Part shown: piece after piece, positions 25,704 through 37,865 of the stretch
Layout: each line of letters begins with the position of its first letter
How positions within the stretch are numbered: the first letter of the stretch is position 1
DNA from: Zychaea mexicana
Taxonomy: Eukaryota; Mucoromycota; Mucoromycetes; Mucorales; Lichtheimiaceae
Assembly (NCBI RefSeq): GCF_025766255.1
Contig: NW_026516750.1
Coordinates: 124,001 to 188,000, forward strand
Direction of reading: 5' to 3'
Length of the DNA: 64,000 nt
The notes under the pieces: model-generated
Seen by the model: the letters and a program-made list of their open reading frames with translations, nothing else
Database searches by the model: none
Told to the model about the DNA's origin: nothing
Translations under genes and position numbers: made by a program

Positions 25704-26441
25704 GCTGCAAGCGTAGTCAATATGTGTCTTTTTCTCGTTTTCTTTAATAATGATAGTTAATAGTAGTTAATACTGGTAATAATAGTAATGAACAATAAAA
25801 CACGCTAGTTAAAAAAAAAGGTGCAACAAAAATGTCAGAAATGGATGGATGAATAAAGTTTGGCTCGATGGTATCTTGAGTGAAGAGCGAGAGAGAGAGG
25901 AGTAATGTAGAGAGGAAGAAGAAGAAAAAGACATATTGAGAATGGTGTAGCGTTTATAGCACCTCTTTTCTCCCTATTTTATGGGCTTCTGGGGTTGTGG
26001 ATTGGGTTTTGGGAAAACATACTGTGAAGAAGGACAACGGATGATACAGGCTTTTTGTGAGTTATTCTTTTTGCGCGGGTATAATAATATGCACAATGCA
26101 ATTGAAATAGTGTAGAGGAAGAATTGAAAGGTGGATAGACAGAGATCATAAAGAAATCACAATACAAAAAAGCAAAAAAGAGACATAATTGGGTTGGTGT
26201 AGATGTTTAACAAAAAATAGGTGGGTAGGTGCGCGTGGATACTGGAAGTAGAAGAAGGCTCGTAATACATGATACAAAGTTATTTGATCACAATGGAAAA
26301 GAACGGTTGGAAGAGGCAGCTGTTGTTGTCGTCGGCGTCGTCATTGTCGTCGCAGGGGTGAATTTTTCCGGCTTATTATAAACATGACACTAAACTCTAT
26401 CTTTTAGCTCATTATACATTTACACAAAAAGAGAAAGGGCC
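25704..26441. other. Intergenic between convergent genes
   Basis: Downstream of GPI2 and of the Rua1-type gene. AT-rich, with GA-rich tracts near 25886-25925 and a GTC/GTT run near 26320-26355. No gene seen. Confidence 0.5.
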
Positions 26442-27918
26442 TTAAATCTCCATGCATAGAGTATGTATCTTTACCTTGTGTGCATGCTTGTACCATAGCA
26501 GGCTGTTCTTTTGTCGCTTGCCATTGCAAATGGGTACAAAATATCCACATTGATGACAAAGACCTTCAATCACACCTTCGTTGCTTAGTCGTTGCTCCAA
26601 TGGCTCGTAAAAGCGCTTTCCAGAAACAGACGAGATACCATGGTAAAACTGCTTGTGGTACCAATAAGCGCTGTTCTTGAGCTGCAGCCATCGGCCACAG
26701 GTATCACAATATCCTTCCTTGAGATGGCCAGAGAAACGGACCCATTTCGGGTTGTACTCGTCTTGTTTGTACCTAGGCTTTTGTAACCGCGGTAACGCTT
26801 CGGGGTCTTCTTCCACCAACTGCCAGTCGACTGCTGGGGCAAAAGTATCAATGTTCCACAGCTGTTGTTGCTGTAACTGTTGTTGTTCAAATACGGCGCT
26901 CATGGATTTGATGCGTTTACGTTCAGTTGGTCTGATGCTATTACTGTCGTTGAAGCGCAATGTTGAGGACGACGAGTTACTGCTTCTACTACTGCTACTG
27001 CTGCTGCTGATACCAGTATTAGAACCAGAACTTAGAGTAGGGCCACTAGCGCGCATTCCCAGGAAGGGCATAAGTGGCTCACTGAGACTGGGCGCAACCA
27101 CGAGACTCTTGTTGTTGTTTGGCGAAGCATCAGGGTACATATCTTCGGGACGCGCGGTAACACGGCTGCAGCCAGAAGAAAGCATGTCGATACAGTCTTG
27201 AAGGGTATCATCAAACGTGGTCGTTGGTGCGCTATGTGCCGATGCTGGTGCGCTGTCGTGTTGCTGTTGCGTAGCAGTAACATTAGCACCAGTAAACCAT
27301 GGCTCAATATCTTGCATCAAGTCTAATGTTGTAATATCATAAGTGGTACGTATTAGTTTACCCGCTGCTGCCCTTACTTTTTTATCTCTTTATTTGTGTA
27401 TGCTAAGTGAATGCATATGAAAAAAATTTCACACTGCACTTGCCTTGCTTTAAAAAAGGCTGCTGTTGCTGTTGCTGTATTGCCGTTAATGGAGCTGTGG
27501 TCATGTTGCTTGCTAAGTAGACATAGTTACTGCTAACTATTGGTATTGCTGCTGTAGTAGTAGTAGCTGTGGCGTCTACTATATCTGCTGCTTGCTGCTG
27601 CTGCTGCTGCGTTGCTGCCGCTGCAAGACCGTCGTATCCAAAAATAGGCTGCACCGTGCGCGTGCATATCGAGCCCAATGCTTGTTGCTGTTGCGCGGTA
27701 TATATATTCAAAGGATCAGGTGTTACTGTAGTGTTCCATTGCTCCAACTGTTGTTGTTGTTGTTGCTGCTGCTGCTGCTGCTGCTGATGGTGTTGTTGTT
27801 GTTGGGGCAAGTCTTCTACCAGTACGGGTATATTGGTAAACGGGTAGTAATAGACCTTACTACTGGTGGAGGTATTGGGGAAATGTGTAGTATCAGCAGT
27901 TGTAAAGGTAGCCATCAT
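26442..27918 (-). CDS. Rua1-type transcription regulator (C-terminal Zn-like domain, DUF4451)
   Basis: Exons 27444-27918 and 26442-27322 give 451 residues. The only in-phase join uses a GC-AG intron: the donor reads CAAG then GCAAGT, the strong consensus of that class. The N-terminal 280 residues are low complexity, with several poly-Q runs and Ser-rich patches. The C-terminal 110 residues match the Rua1 C-terminal domain: YNPKWVR, EGYCDTCGRWLQLKNSAYWY, HKQFYHGISS, EGLCHQCGYFVPI and LLWYKHAHKV, with the conserved Cys/His pairs. Ustilago Rua1 activates a glycolipid gene; the target here is unknown. An upstream gap of 3.9 kb would suit a developmentally controlled regulator. Confidence 0.85.
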
Positions 27919-30900
27919 CAAATGTGTATGTGGTGTACTGTCAGGTAAAAAAAATGAGCAAGAAAAAAAGAAAAAGAAGAAAAAGAGAAATGGGATTACA
28001 AAATATGAAGCCTTGTAGATCGTTATATATAAGAGAACAACCTCCGCTCGAGTTGATCAACGGATATAGCGCGTAGGTCACGCGGAGATACCTAATAACC
28101 GATGATGATGCGTGCGCGGGCCAGGAGAGGGAGCGAAACGATGTGTGTAGAATGGGAGGAGAGAAGTGTGTTTGTTGTATGATGTATACCTTTAGGTTCT
28201 GCTGCTGTCAAACAAGTATTAGTTCCCGGGGGGGGGGAGAGGAGAGCAGGCGTGATGCGTGGTTTCGTGTTAATCTATAGTAAGAGTAATACGGAAGATG
28301 GGGGAGGAGAGAACGGATAGAGCGACAACAACGACGTTCGTGCCATCTTCTATAAAAAAAACCACCCCGTGGTCTTTCATAAAGTTTCGGGATTGATTCG
28401 TGTTTAGTCAAATATCACGCATGGTTGGACCAAGTAAAGGAAGCGTGTGGGGGACAGAACCGGGAAGAGCGACGCATAGCAAACACAGTGGAAAGAATCA
28501 AAGGGGAAAGGTGGGAGCGCATGCACTACCATGCTGCAGTAGTAACAGCATCATCCATCCATTCGTCCGTTCGTCCGCCCAAAAGAATAACGTTCGCGCC
28601 CTTCTGATGACAATGGACCCTGAAAGGCGACACAGAACATAAATCCAATTGCATGATCACCGCATGGATTTTACCTTCTATCGCCACCGACCGAAGTGAG
28701 GGAGTGTGAGTGCAAAGATATTTTGGGGGAGAGCATGCACGCATACTACACACCTGCCGCGACTAACGCTGTGCATACTCCACCACTGCTGCTACTAGTA
28801 CGACAAAAAGTATAAGGTATCACCAACACTATATTTAGTAAGCAACAGTATCAGCCAGAAACCAGCACCAGAGTTCGTCGTTCTCTTTGCTACCACCCAA
28901 CTAGACCGCCAGTAAGTGCTCAATAGCTGCGACATTGACTTAGCAATCGCCAAAATGCCAAAAAGCAAAAGTGGGCTTGGGTGGGGGGTTTAATGGGGTG
29001 CGTTTAGTAAAAGAATCGACATGGAAAAAAGTATAAGAAACTCTTTTTGCTGGTTGTGCACCATCACCCAAAAAGTTGGGTAGCACAAGTGATGAGCACG
29101 GACATGTACACAAGCGAACACAAGCGTCGCTCTCTCTCTCTCTCTCTTGTTTCTATCTGCTGCACTTGCAACATGCGACTCCCACTTGCTTACGCTGAAC
29201 CGCGTGTTTTTCCTTTGCAAGAAAACAGAACAGCGTGTAGAAGCAGAACAAACGGTCTAGCCCGTGATTTCTTCCTTCGCTCTCTTTTATTGCGCTCTCC
29301 TGGTTCTCTTTTTTACTCTCTCATATGGTTTATCAGTGTTGTTTTCCTATATCTTAACAGAGAGTGTGTGCAGGGGGACCATCGATCTCGTAACTTTAAT
29401 TAAAGGGACCCTTTTTGCCACCGATTGATCTTCTGTTGCATTTTACTTTCTTCACCCCGCTTTCAAATAATGCTAAACTCACCCCTTTCAAGTTTTATTA
29501 CATTTTCTGGCCAACTGTTACGTATTCGAAGTACTGCTGCTTTTTTTTCTCATTTTCTTTTCTGAGTGTTTGTGTGCAAAAAAAGAAAAAAAGATTTTTA
29601 AAGTTCATCAAAAATTGTGTTCTTGTGTAAAGGTCTCTAATCCTTGAATGTTCATGATCAGCTCGTACAGCCTGCTAATTTTGGTTTGGTAGCGTTGCAG
29701 TCCCCTTTTTCTTCGCTTCAATTCGTATTATCATTATTAATATTATTGTTATTATTACAAGCCTTCTGCACCTACGCACCTTCGGTCTTGAGTCAACTTT
29801 TTTAAGGCTGGAAAGTAGTCCAAAGAATTATTAGAATAGCCTATACATATTAGTACTATACACTTGTCAGAAGGGAAAATTACTTAGGTATTAAACATAC
29901 CGTGTACTGTGAAGTTAAAGTTGTATACATCTATCTGTAAAAAAGGCAGCATATTGCGTTATCAAAGCAATGTGAAGTTTTTGAAGTCATCAATAGATCT
30001 CTTGATGCATAGATAGGTATCGAATAGGTGAGGCTACCATCTTTTACTTTCATGGCGGTCTTACTGAGAAGCTGTGAATATCGCTTCTAAATGTTCTAAT
30101 AATATGCGATTTGTAAATCCCATGATTCTGGATGTATAAATTTTTGTGTGTTTGATTTACAAAGAGAGCTGCTGGTTACAGCACTTATTACTACACAGCT
30201 AACAAGACAGTTAGACAGCATCTTTTGTTATATACTTGCATATAAAAGTGCACACAGCCACCCAACTTGTAGATCCATAACATAGGGCTGTATAAGTTGC
30301 GTAAGGTGATTACTTCTAAAAGAGTTTCTTTGCTACTGACAAGTGGTATACTGCTATTCCTTTTGTGCCAATAGCCGCACTTCTTAATGTAATGAAAGCC
30401 GCCATTGTCTAAGAAAGTCACCAAAGCTGCTGAAGAAATGCTAATAATTGAATACTCATATAATTAGGCAGACTTATTTATGCTCTCCAAGCGTCTTTCT
30501 GTCCGATGTTTGATCCACCAGTCTTCTGCTAAGTGTTCCCCTATATTATTGTAGCAATAATTTTCACCTTCAAAACGTTTAAAACCTTTGCTTGTATGCG
30601 TTGGCAAATCATACATACAGTAAGGAAAATGTAGCGCTTCACATCATCGATATACTTACTTCAGTTTTATAGGCAAAACTATGCCAAGTTTCAACTGAGT
30701 ATCCGAATCCGTTGGTCTAAAATGGTAGCATACACTGACGCTTCTAAGTAATGTACAAACATATAATGATGGATTGCCACTTAACTGAAGTTGACACCGA
30801 AAGAAAAACATCTAAACTTTTCGCTTGATGTGTAGAGGAAGAGCTGTAGTCCCAACAAGACATTTCGTACGAGTAGCAGCTCGACGAAATTATGCGTGAT

Positions 30901-31779
30901 AACTTCGCATCATTTCGCGTTGACAGTACCTTGCCAGGTACATCGACCATATACAATTTGCTCATAAATAATCAAGCTCGAATGTAACAACTTCAAGTCC
31001 TTTACAAATATATACGTTTTTTGTGTGCCCTTGCCAACCAAGATCTCATATTTAGAGCCATTAGCAAAATGCCAAAACAATTTAGAGGTATCATGCTACT
31101 AGTCTGGCGGCATGGTTGTGTCGAGACTAATTCTCGAGCGCTTGAAGCATATTGACAGTAGAACGCACATATTATTTTTGTAAGTGCTGGTCCTTGGACT
31201 TAGAGTATTTTTGACAGTTTCTAAGAGAAATGCACTTGCACGTGTCAATGAGCGACACGGAAGAAGCAAAAAGAGGAGTTGATTGATATATAAAGAATTA
31301 TCCCTTGCTGTAGCAAAGCGACACAAAAGCACATCAACAGATCTAGACTGGCAAAGCATTGTTGCTCACCTACTCTGTTACTACTTCAGTATCGTTAACA
31401 TTCTTTAGCTTGGACGATGGTATATAAACGATTGCTTTTTTTTTGTTTAATAATTAAGATAATGTTGGGGCAGAAGGAGAGAGATGATATGTACAATGCG
31501 AGTTTAGACTAAAGTACAGAGGAAAAGTATTTCTTGGTGTTCTGTTGAAAGCTGGGAAGGAGCTGTTATTAAGAAAATATAGCCGACAACAAGATATTTG
31601 GGGTGGTCAATGCAGTTGCGAAATTTTGGAGATGCTAGAGATGGGCACGTTATTTCTTCTTGTTTCTGTTGTATACTATGTGGTAAAATGAGAATATCGG
31701 TGCTACTAATAAAGATGGCATGGGAGGTATTTCTTGGATGTTGCTTGCTTGATGGGGAAATATAGTATGTACAAAAAAA
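27919..31779. other. 3.9-kb gene-poor stretch
   Basis: Upstream of the Rua1-type gene and downstream of the F-box/WD40 gene. It contains a G-run (28229-28237) and a CT tract (29130-29147), and becomes AT-rich after 29.4 kb. No open frame here shows a domain and I find no tRNA. It may include a long 5' UTR and promoter. Confidence 0.4.
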
Positions 31780-33752
31780 TCATTGGAGGTATCGAGTGTC
31801 AAGACCATCTGCAAAGTCCATTACTAGAATCTTGCAGTCTTGTCGGGTGCTAATAATATAATTACAGCTCATTAATGAATATATGAAAAAGAAAACCATT
31901 CGAAAATCGAAGAAAGGGTTGTCTATTTACCTAATGATACGATTCTTGTCGAATTGAACGTTGAAGATACGGCTAGTGGATTGAGTACTTTGAAATTCCA
32001 ACAGACATTTACCAGTGCTATAATATAACGTTTTTGACCGCCGTTTTGTTAGCAATTTGGGTCCGTACGATCGCATCATGCCCGTCAATGCGCATAGTAA
32101 TATGACGTTTGATATTTACCTCATATCCCATACACGGATGCTATGGTCATAACCGGCGCTCACAATCTTGTTGTTAGCGAATTGGAGTGTTCGTATGAGA
32201 TCGGTATGACCTATTTAATTTAAAACAGAATGGTAGAATTAGCTCAAAAGTCTTTTTTAAATAAGGATTTGATGAAAATTGATATTTACCCATCAGTGTC
32301 ATTGTATTCTTTCCAGTCTATTATTGAATAATAATAATCATGAGTTATTAGAATGATGACGTCAGCTACACATACCACAACACACATGCAAGCATAGTAA
32401 TAACTACAACATACCTCTGCATCCCAGACTTTAATAGTGCGGTCATTCGACCCACTTACAATAGTTTTGCCGTCATAACGAACACAGGCCACCCCATGCA
32501 TATGACCAACAAACTGGCGAATGCACGTGCCAGTCGTGATGTTCCACATACGAATGGTTGCATCTCCCGACGCAGAAATGATCTGATCGCCGTACAAACA
32601 GACGCTGTTCACAGGGCCACGGTGTCCATGGATCACTCGGACAAGCTCACCGCTGCGAATATCCCATACCCGGATAGTAGTGTCTTTAGAGCCACTTACG
32701 ATATAGCGGTCATCAAAGCAAATATCCAGTACGCCACCTTCGTGTCCCTGACACATTGTCAAGAATGAGACGTGAGTTTATTACTTCGCCTTCTCCAACC
32801 CCCCTACTTTTTTGCGCGCATACAACAACTGTAGTAGTAATAGTAGTGCTTACATTGAGTTGTCGAACCATTTGTTTTGTTTGCATATCCCATACGATTA
32901 AGCTTGAATCGGATGATCCAGAAACCATCAAATCTTTGTTGTACTTTAAGCAAAGGACACTGCCCTTATGGCCCTGAAGCGTATCAAAACATTGGTAGGT
33001 TTTCAGGTCCCAGAGCTTGATCGTCCGATCCCGGCTTCCAGTAATGAGTTTGTCGTCGTCGAATTGGAGACAATAGACGCCTTGTTGATGACCCATGATA
33101 AAGTGTGATGTGACTTGGCCCATTGTCCATCGTTTTAAGAGCTGATACTTTTGCTTGTATAAGTAGTGCCAATTGATCCGCTGATCGTCCCAGGATTGTA
33201 TCCCTTGGGGCAGCTGCACGCCCCAGCCTCGCTCGCTCATCATTCGTCGCCAGATATCATTGTCAAAATAGAGAGAGCGCCATCGCTGGGATACACCAGA
33301 TACGGCTATCAATGATTTGAAATCCAAGAGTGACAGAATTCGATGCGAAAGCTCGTATGGCAAGCGAGCCAAGAAATCTGTAATTTGAGAAAACAACAAG
33401 TGAGTCGAGTTGAGACATTACACTTTCGTCAACAGGAGCCCCCTTCCTCTTTTTTTTTTTTTTAATTGAATATTATTTCACTTTCTTTGTCCGGGCAGAA
33501 GATTAGTTACTTACCAACTTTTTTACCATACCCAAATTTTACTGGTGGTGCAACCATCAGTTGTGGAGAAAAAACGTAGTTTTGTGGTGTATATGTCGCT
33601 GTCGAAAGCGGGCTGTCCAACGCCATAGAAGCCGGACAGGGTGAACTTGACAACGACGATGCTTCTGCCATCTCGATCTCGCAGGAATGCGGCTTTTTGC
33701 TAATGGAAGTGTGGTGGTGGTAGAGGTCGGAACTTTGATGGTAAAATGACAT
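31780..33752 (-). CDS. F-box/WD40-repeat protein (SCF substrate adaptor)
   Basis: Seven minus-strand exons: 33515-33752, 32854-33377, 32415-32747, 32290-32317, 32120-32210, 31931-32017 and 31780-31849, giving 456 residues in phase. After an 80-residue Ser-rich leader comes the F-box (DFLARLPYELSHRILSLLDF, then SQRWRSLYFDNDIWRRM). About seven WD40 repeats follow, for example TGSRDRTIKLWDLKT, SGSKDTTIRVWDIRSGE and SGSNDRTIKVWDAETG; the last two are spread over short exons. The protein should bind Skp1 through the F-box and present substrates to an SCF ubiquitin ligase. Which of the fungal types (Pof1/Met30, Cdc4, other) it represents cannot be settled by eye. Exon 4 is only 28 nt. Confidence 0.92.
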
Positions 33753-34300
33753 TGTGCTATGTGTGTGCAAGTTGTTGGAGTGAGTCTATTTTATCTGCAT
33801 AAAAAAAAGAGACAAGCGTCAGAACGCAACACACACACACACACACACACCACACAATACTGCTCTTCCTTTTGCCTTTGCTTACGGTGTTGATAGAAGG
33901 CAGTAGTTGTAGTAGTAGTGATAGACTAATAAAAGTAGTAGTAGTAGTAGTAGTAGTTTCCAACAAGAACGAAGATAAAGAGGACATAAAACAATCTGTA
34001 ATGTGGGGGTGCGCGAGAATAAATATCTGCTTCAAAAAATTGCCTTAATGGGAGCTCATTTGCCATAAATGTCAGCGGCAAAAGCAAACGAAGCTTTCAA
34101 GGGCAACTTTTGCCTCCTTCTGTGTCACAGCTCTACCATTTTCGCTACTCTTCATAACAAACATGCTGCAAATCACCCAAAATCTTCTCCGCCATCTTCT
34201 TTGGATTATTTACAAACGGAGTAGTCGAGTACATAGTATAGTGGTAGTAGTATAATTACAGTGTAGCGGAAGGGGTTTACTACAGAATATATATGAGACT
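33753..34300. other. Intergenic with microsatellites
   Basis: Upstream of the F-box/WD40 gene. It holds an (AC)n tract at about 33829-33852 and a (GTA)n tract at about 33933-33957. No gene seen. Confidence 0.6.
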
Positions 34301-34381
34301 CTATCTTTTTACTCTGCCCATGGACGTGCCATTAAAGATTTCATGCACCTGTGCCTGTCCGTCTAGATAATCCCACAGCTC

Positions 34382-34418
<37 letters not shown>

Positions 34419-34843
34419 GTTACTGCTGTATCACCATAACCACTTGTGCGTATCCGTGTCAACAACTGCACTGGGTCGTCATGACAATATTCCCATGCCC
34501 AAGCTACGAAGGAACCAGTAACTCGATGGTCATACAAGGACTGCACGAGCTCAATAAATTCTGCCAAAGCCATCCGACTATAGGCAGAAAACAATGCTAC
34601 TTGTGATGCGTAGACATTGTCTGACAATTGGCTTACAATCGTTGGAATAATGTGATCGTGACCTTGTTCCGGTTGTTGTTGTTGTTGTTGTTGTTCTTCA
34701 AGATTGGGTTGAGTATTGCTTGTTAAGGCAAGTTGTAACAATGAGTGGAATTGGTGATCGTCTTGTTCAACTTGTTTAGAGTTTCGCGTGGTGTGGCAAC
34801 TTTTGCCTGTGAAGCAACCGGAGCACGATTGGCAGCTGCTCAT
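34301..34843 (-). CDS. Uncharacterised poly-Q protein, N-terminal Cys cluster
   Basis: A single 180-codon exon opening with an ATG at 34841-34843. I do not recognise the family. The N-terminus is Cys-rich (MSSCQSCSGCFTGKSCHTT). Two poly-Q runs are present, the second of about 12 Gln encoded almost purely by CAG repeats (34382-34417). Between them lies a helical-looking segment (ALFSAYSRMALAEFIELVQS, then SFVAWAWEYCHDDP). No signal peptide or membrane segment is visible. The lack of introns and the slippage-prone repeats leave some doubt, but the non-repeat parts look like a real protein. Confidence 0.5.
34382..34417. repeat. (CTG)n tract encoding poly-Q
   Basis: About twelve CTG units on the plus strand (CAG on the coding strand), within the poly-Q protein gene. 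Confidence 0.9.
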
Positions 34844-36020
34844 TTCCTTTGTGTTTAATAAGAACGAGAAAATTCGGGTCGTTGTTTGTTACAGCAAAAA
34901 AATAAAATAAAAAATTGAGCCACGTACACCCACTCACTTACCACACCCACCACCATCACTAACCAATACTACACCGCCATGTATCTAGCACGGATGCTTG
35001 AAATACCTTTTATAGCCATGATAAGAATAAAAAGTTATCGTTCATTATTCTATAAAATTGCACAACGAACAGTGCTGTAGCATCGGAACAACATCAACAA
35101 GAGAAGGACCCAAAAACCAAAGCTTACATGGTGCTAAAGAAAGGAGTTCTACACTATACAATGATATATTTTAACAGCTCCACGAAAAAAATAATAATAA
35201 TGATAATGAAGAAGAAGAGAGGATAGAAGGACCCGGAAGTAGAGACTTACACGGCGCTCCACCAAAGAAGTTGTACACTACACAATGCGAGATCCTCCAG
35301 TTCCACGAAGAGGCGAAACATGCTCACGTCAACAGGAGTCTGAAGAAAGAAGAGAAATCACAAAATGTTTGGTTTGAGGTGGCCAGCTAAATAAGTAATA
35401 AACAGAGTGAATAACCACTTAAATTTCCTCTCATGTCTTTCTCACACAAAATAGCATAACCTCAAGATTAAGCAAGACATCATGACGATATTGTATTATC
35501 ACTTATTTATTCAATAACAAGCTAACAAGAGCAGCGATAGAAGCCTTTTGGTCTATATAAAAAACCACACGTTAATCACAAGCCAAGACCTCGATACCAA
35601 GAAAATATCAAGTAAATGCTGTTTATTTGTACTTGTGTAAAGGTATAGATATCTTTTTGACGGATTTTAAACCGAATTTCTTTCTGATGATAGCATTGGA
35701 ATAACATGTACCACAAGATCGATATCCGAGGTTGTTAAAAAGCTCTGCGGTTCCAAAACATGTGCTGTGCTGGACTACATTCAGCACTTCAATGGCGTGA
35801 GGCGTTATTTGCTGAAGCAAAAGTAAGAGTAGAAACCACTTCAAACGGTTGGGGTGCATTTGCTTCTTCCGTCCTACATGCCGAAATTAGGATGTACAAA
35901 TCAATTCATTGATACTGTTTCTGTTGAAAGCTCATGTGAGAGCGAGCAAGCTGATGTATCCAGTGGCTTTGAGTGATACAGAAAGCAGCCTAAAGCGAAG
36001 ACTAAAGGAAAAGGGGGTGC
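34844..36020. other. Intergenic with a diverged tandem duplication
   Basis: Two diverged copies of an about 85-bp unit, 35101-35185 and 35225-35310, both start AGAAGGACCC and end TTCCACGAA or CTCCACGAA. A short minus frame (35623-35859) is listed separately. Nothing else is recognised. Confidence 0.5.
35623..35859 (-). CDS. Possible small secreted Cys-containing protein
   Basis: A 78-codon frame with an ATG at 35857-35859. It begins with a basic residue pair and a Leu-rich core (LKWFLLLLLLQQITPHA) that looks like a signal peptide. The remaining 58 residues have three Cys (one in HSTCFGT and two in SCGTCYSN) and end Lys-rich. I recognise no family. It sits in a gene-poor, repeat-rich area and no splice sites are evident, so it may be chance. 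Confidence 0.3.
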   Translation of the reverse strand: MHPNRLKWFLLLLLLQQITPHAIEVLNVVQHSTCFGTAELFNNLGYRSCGTCYSNAIIRKKFGLKSVKKISIPLHKYK

Positions 36021-36593
36021 GCGAATTTTTACGTACTTCCATTTTCGGCGATTGCAGGTAAAGCAGTCGCTCTGGCAGGAAAACCGGTCTCTTTTTTCTT
36101 AGCGCGTTCCTTGACTACTTACACTCACTAGTCATACAATCATACTAACACCAATTTTTACGTACATCAACCTTTACGTACCTTTAAAACATAGTGTGGG
36201 CTTTCTTGCCCTTCCGTAAAATTTGATTATATATACAAAATCTTCAAAGTAATAACAACAACATGTATGGTCCTTTTAGCGCTCAAGGTACTTAAAAATC
36301 ATATACAGCAGGTACGTAAAATCGGAAGTATGTAACTCCAAAATGAGAAGTACGTAAAATTTTATAGGTTAAATATACAGCGCGAGAACTGATTTACTGT
36401 AAGGTGCGAACAGGGACAAGACAACACAAGGCCAGAAACACCGGACGAGAATGTGCTAGGTGCTTTCGGCAAGAACAGGACAAGACAAGAAGGAAGCCAG
36501 AAGGTAGGAAACCAGATAGTGAGGGAAGAAACAAGAACAAGGTATAGGGAGGAAACAAGATAACTGACTGATGTTTTATCGTTCAAAGACTAT

Positions 36594-36616
36594 GATATAT
36601 ATATATATATATATAT
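36594..36616. repeat. (TA)n microsatellite
   Basis: A run of about eleven TA units. Confidence 0.85.
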
Positions 36617-37031
36617 GTCTTTACTATAGAATTCAATGATGTTAATAAACGGAAAGATTGGTATTAAGGTCGATAATTCGGATGATGATTATAGATGGGG
36701 ATCTAATATGTCATCAACGAGGTTGAGGATGATCACTTACTAGAGGTCGAAGAATGTTTATAACATTTATGTACTCTGGTGGCCAAGTACGTAAATTTTT
36801 GCATAAAAAGTAATGTGAAGTACGTAAAAAATTTACAGTAGCCATCGTAGCTGCGACGGTTATACAGAGTCAAAGTATGATAGGCTACATCAATGGTAGC
36901 TATTTGTATGATCAACACAAACGAGGCACAAAAAAGACAAGAAGTACGTAAAATTCCCAAATAGGAAGTACGTAAAATTTTATAGTACAAATATACAGCG
37001 TCAGAACCGATTTACGTACTTGAGTGGCTAA

Positions 37032-37462
37032 GGGTGTTCTCAAAAAGGGCGAACGGCCGTCTGGACGGGGTCCTGATTTAGAAGTAGGGTATTACCAAAC
37101 TTGTGGTGGTCCGTACGGACATTTTGAGACCAATTTTGCAGGCATTCGGACCATGTTATTAGTATTCTCATCCATATATATCTCCAATAAGTAGTAAGAA
37201 CGTTTATTCCAGTGAGATTTATCTGTACTACTGGTACTGCAGTTATAGACAGGTATGCTTTTTGCCGTTGCATGAATGTGAGACAGCAATTTTCCTTTTC
37301 GAGTTCGGACCAAGGCGTCGTCTCAACAATTTGTTGAGACTACGAATCGCTCAATTTGGAAGCTTCGACCCACCTTCATATGGAAGCCGAATGTTCGGTA
37401 TTTTAAATTTATTTCTATTCGTGGGTGGGGCGAACGACCGTTCGCCCTTTTTGAGAACACCC
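37032..37462. mobile_element. PIF/Harbinger-like MITE, 431 bp
   Basis: Perfect terminal inverted repeats of 25 bp begin GGGTGTTCTCAAAAAGGG at the left and end with the complement at the right. Both sides are flanked by the trinucleotide TAA (37029-37031 and 37463-37465), the target duplication expected for PIF/Harbinger elements. The interior encodes no transposase. It lies within the ACGTA repeat cluster and so is younger than that array. Confidence 0.85.
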
Positions 37463-37865
37463 TAAGTGCATAAAAACTTGGAGGCTAAGTACGTAAAAAT
37501 CCAAAAAAGGAAGGTGAAGTACGTAAAAATTTACAGTACCCAGGAAAAGGTCTTGTATGGATGTAGATTTGCAAGAAATTATATGCAAGGGTATGTTCGC
37601 TCTTGTTGTTTGTATACTCGCTACGAATATCTTATGGCTCATATATAGGTGTTTAATTGGCGTTTGATTTTCACTGATGGGCCCTTGGATAAAAGCTTAA
37701 GATTGGAAAAAGTATTAAACGACGAGGTGAGATATGTAAGCTAGTTATTGTATCGACAGTCACGGAGGGATGCAGCAGCGACGGTCATTACCGATACCCG
37801 TTTTTATCTATGTAGCTCTTGCTTGATCAGAGTGGCATACTTTTATAACTTATGTATATCTACAG

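Larger units (their letters stand above)
36021..37540. repeat. Cluster of dispersed ACGTA-core repeats
   Basis: About 13 occurrences of a core close to AAGTACGTAAAA in both orientations, for example near 36026, 36155, 36173, 36311, 36349, 36785, 36818, 36941, 36965, 37011, 37486 and 37516. Around 36349-36403 and 36966-37021 the similarity extends to about 50 bp and includes ATATACAGCG and CTGATTTAC or CCGATTTAC. This looks like a decayed tandem or satellite-like array that the MITE at 37032 later split. Confidence 0.65.

Noticed and set aside
36021..37540. ACGTA repeats as a CRISPR array
   Set aside because: Repeats are too short, irregularly spaced and in both orientations, in a eukaryotic genome, with no cas genes.
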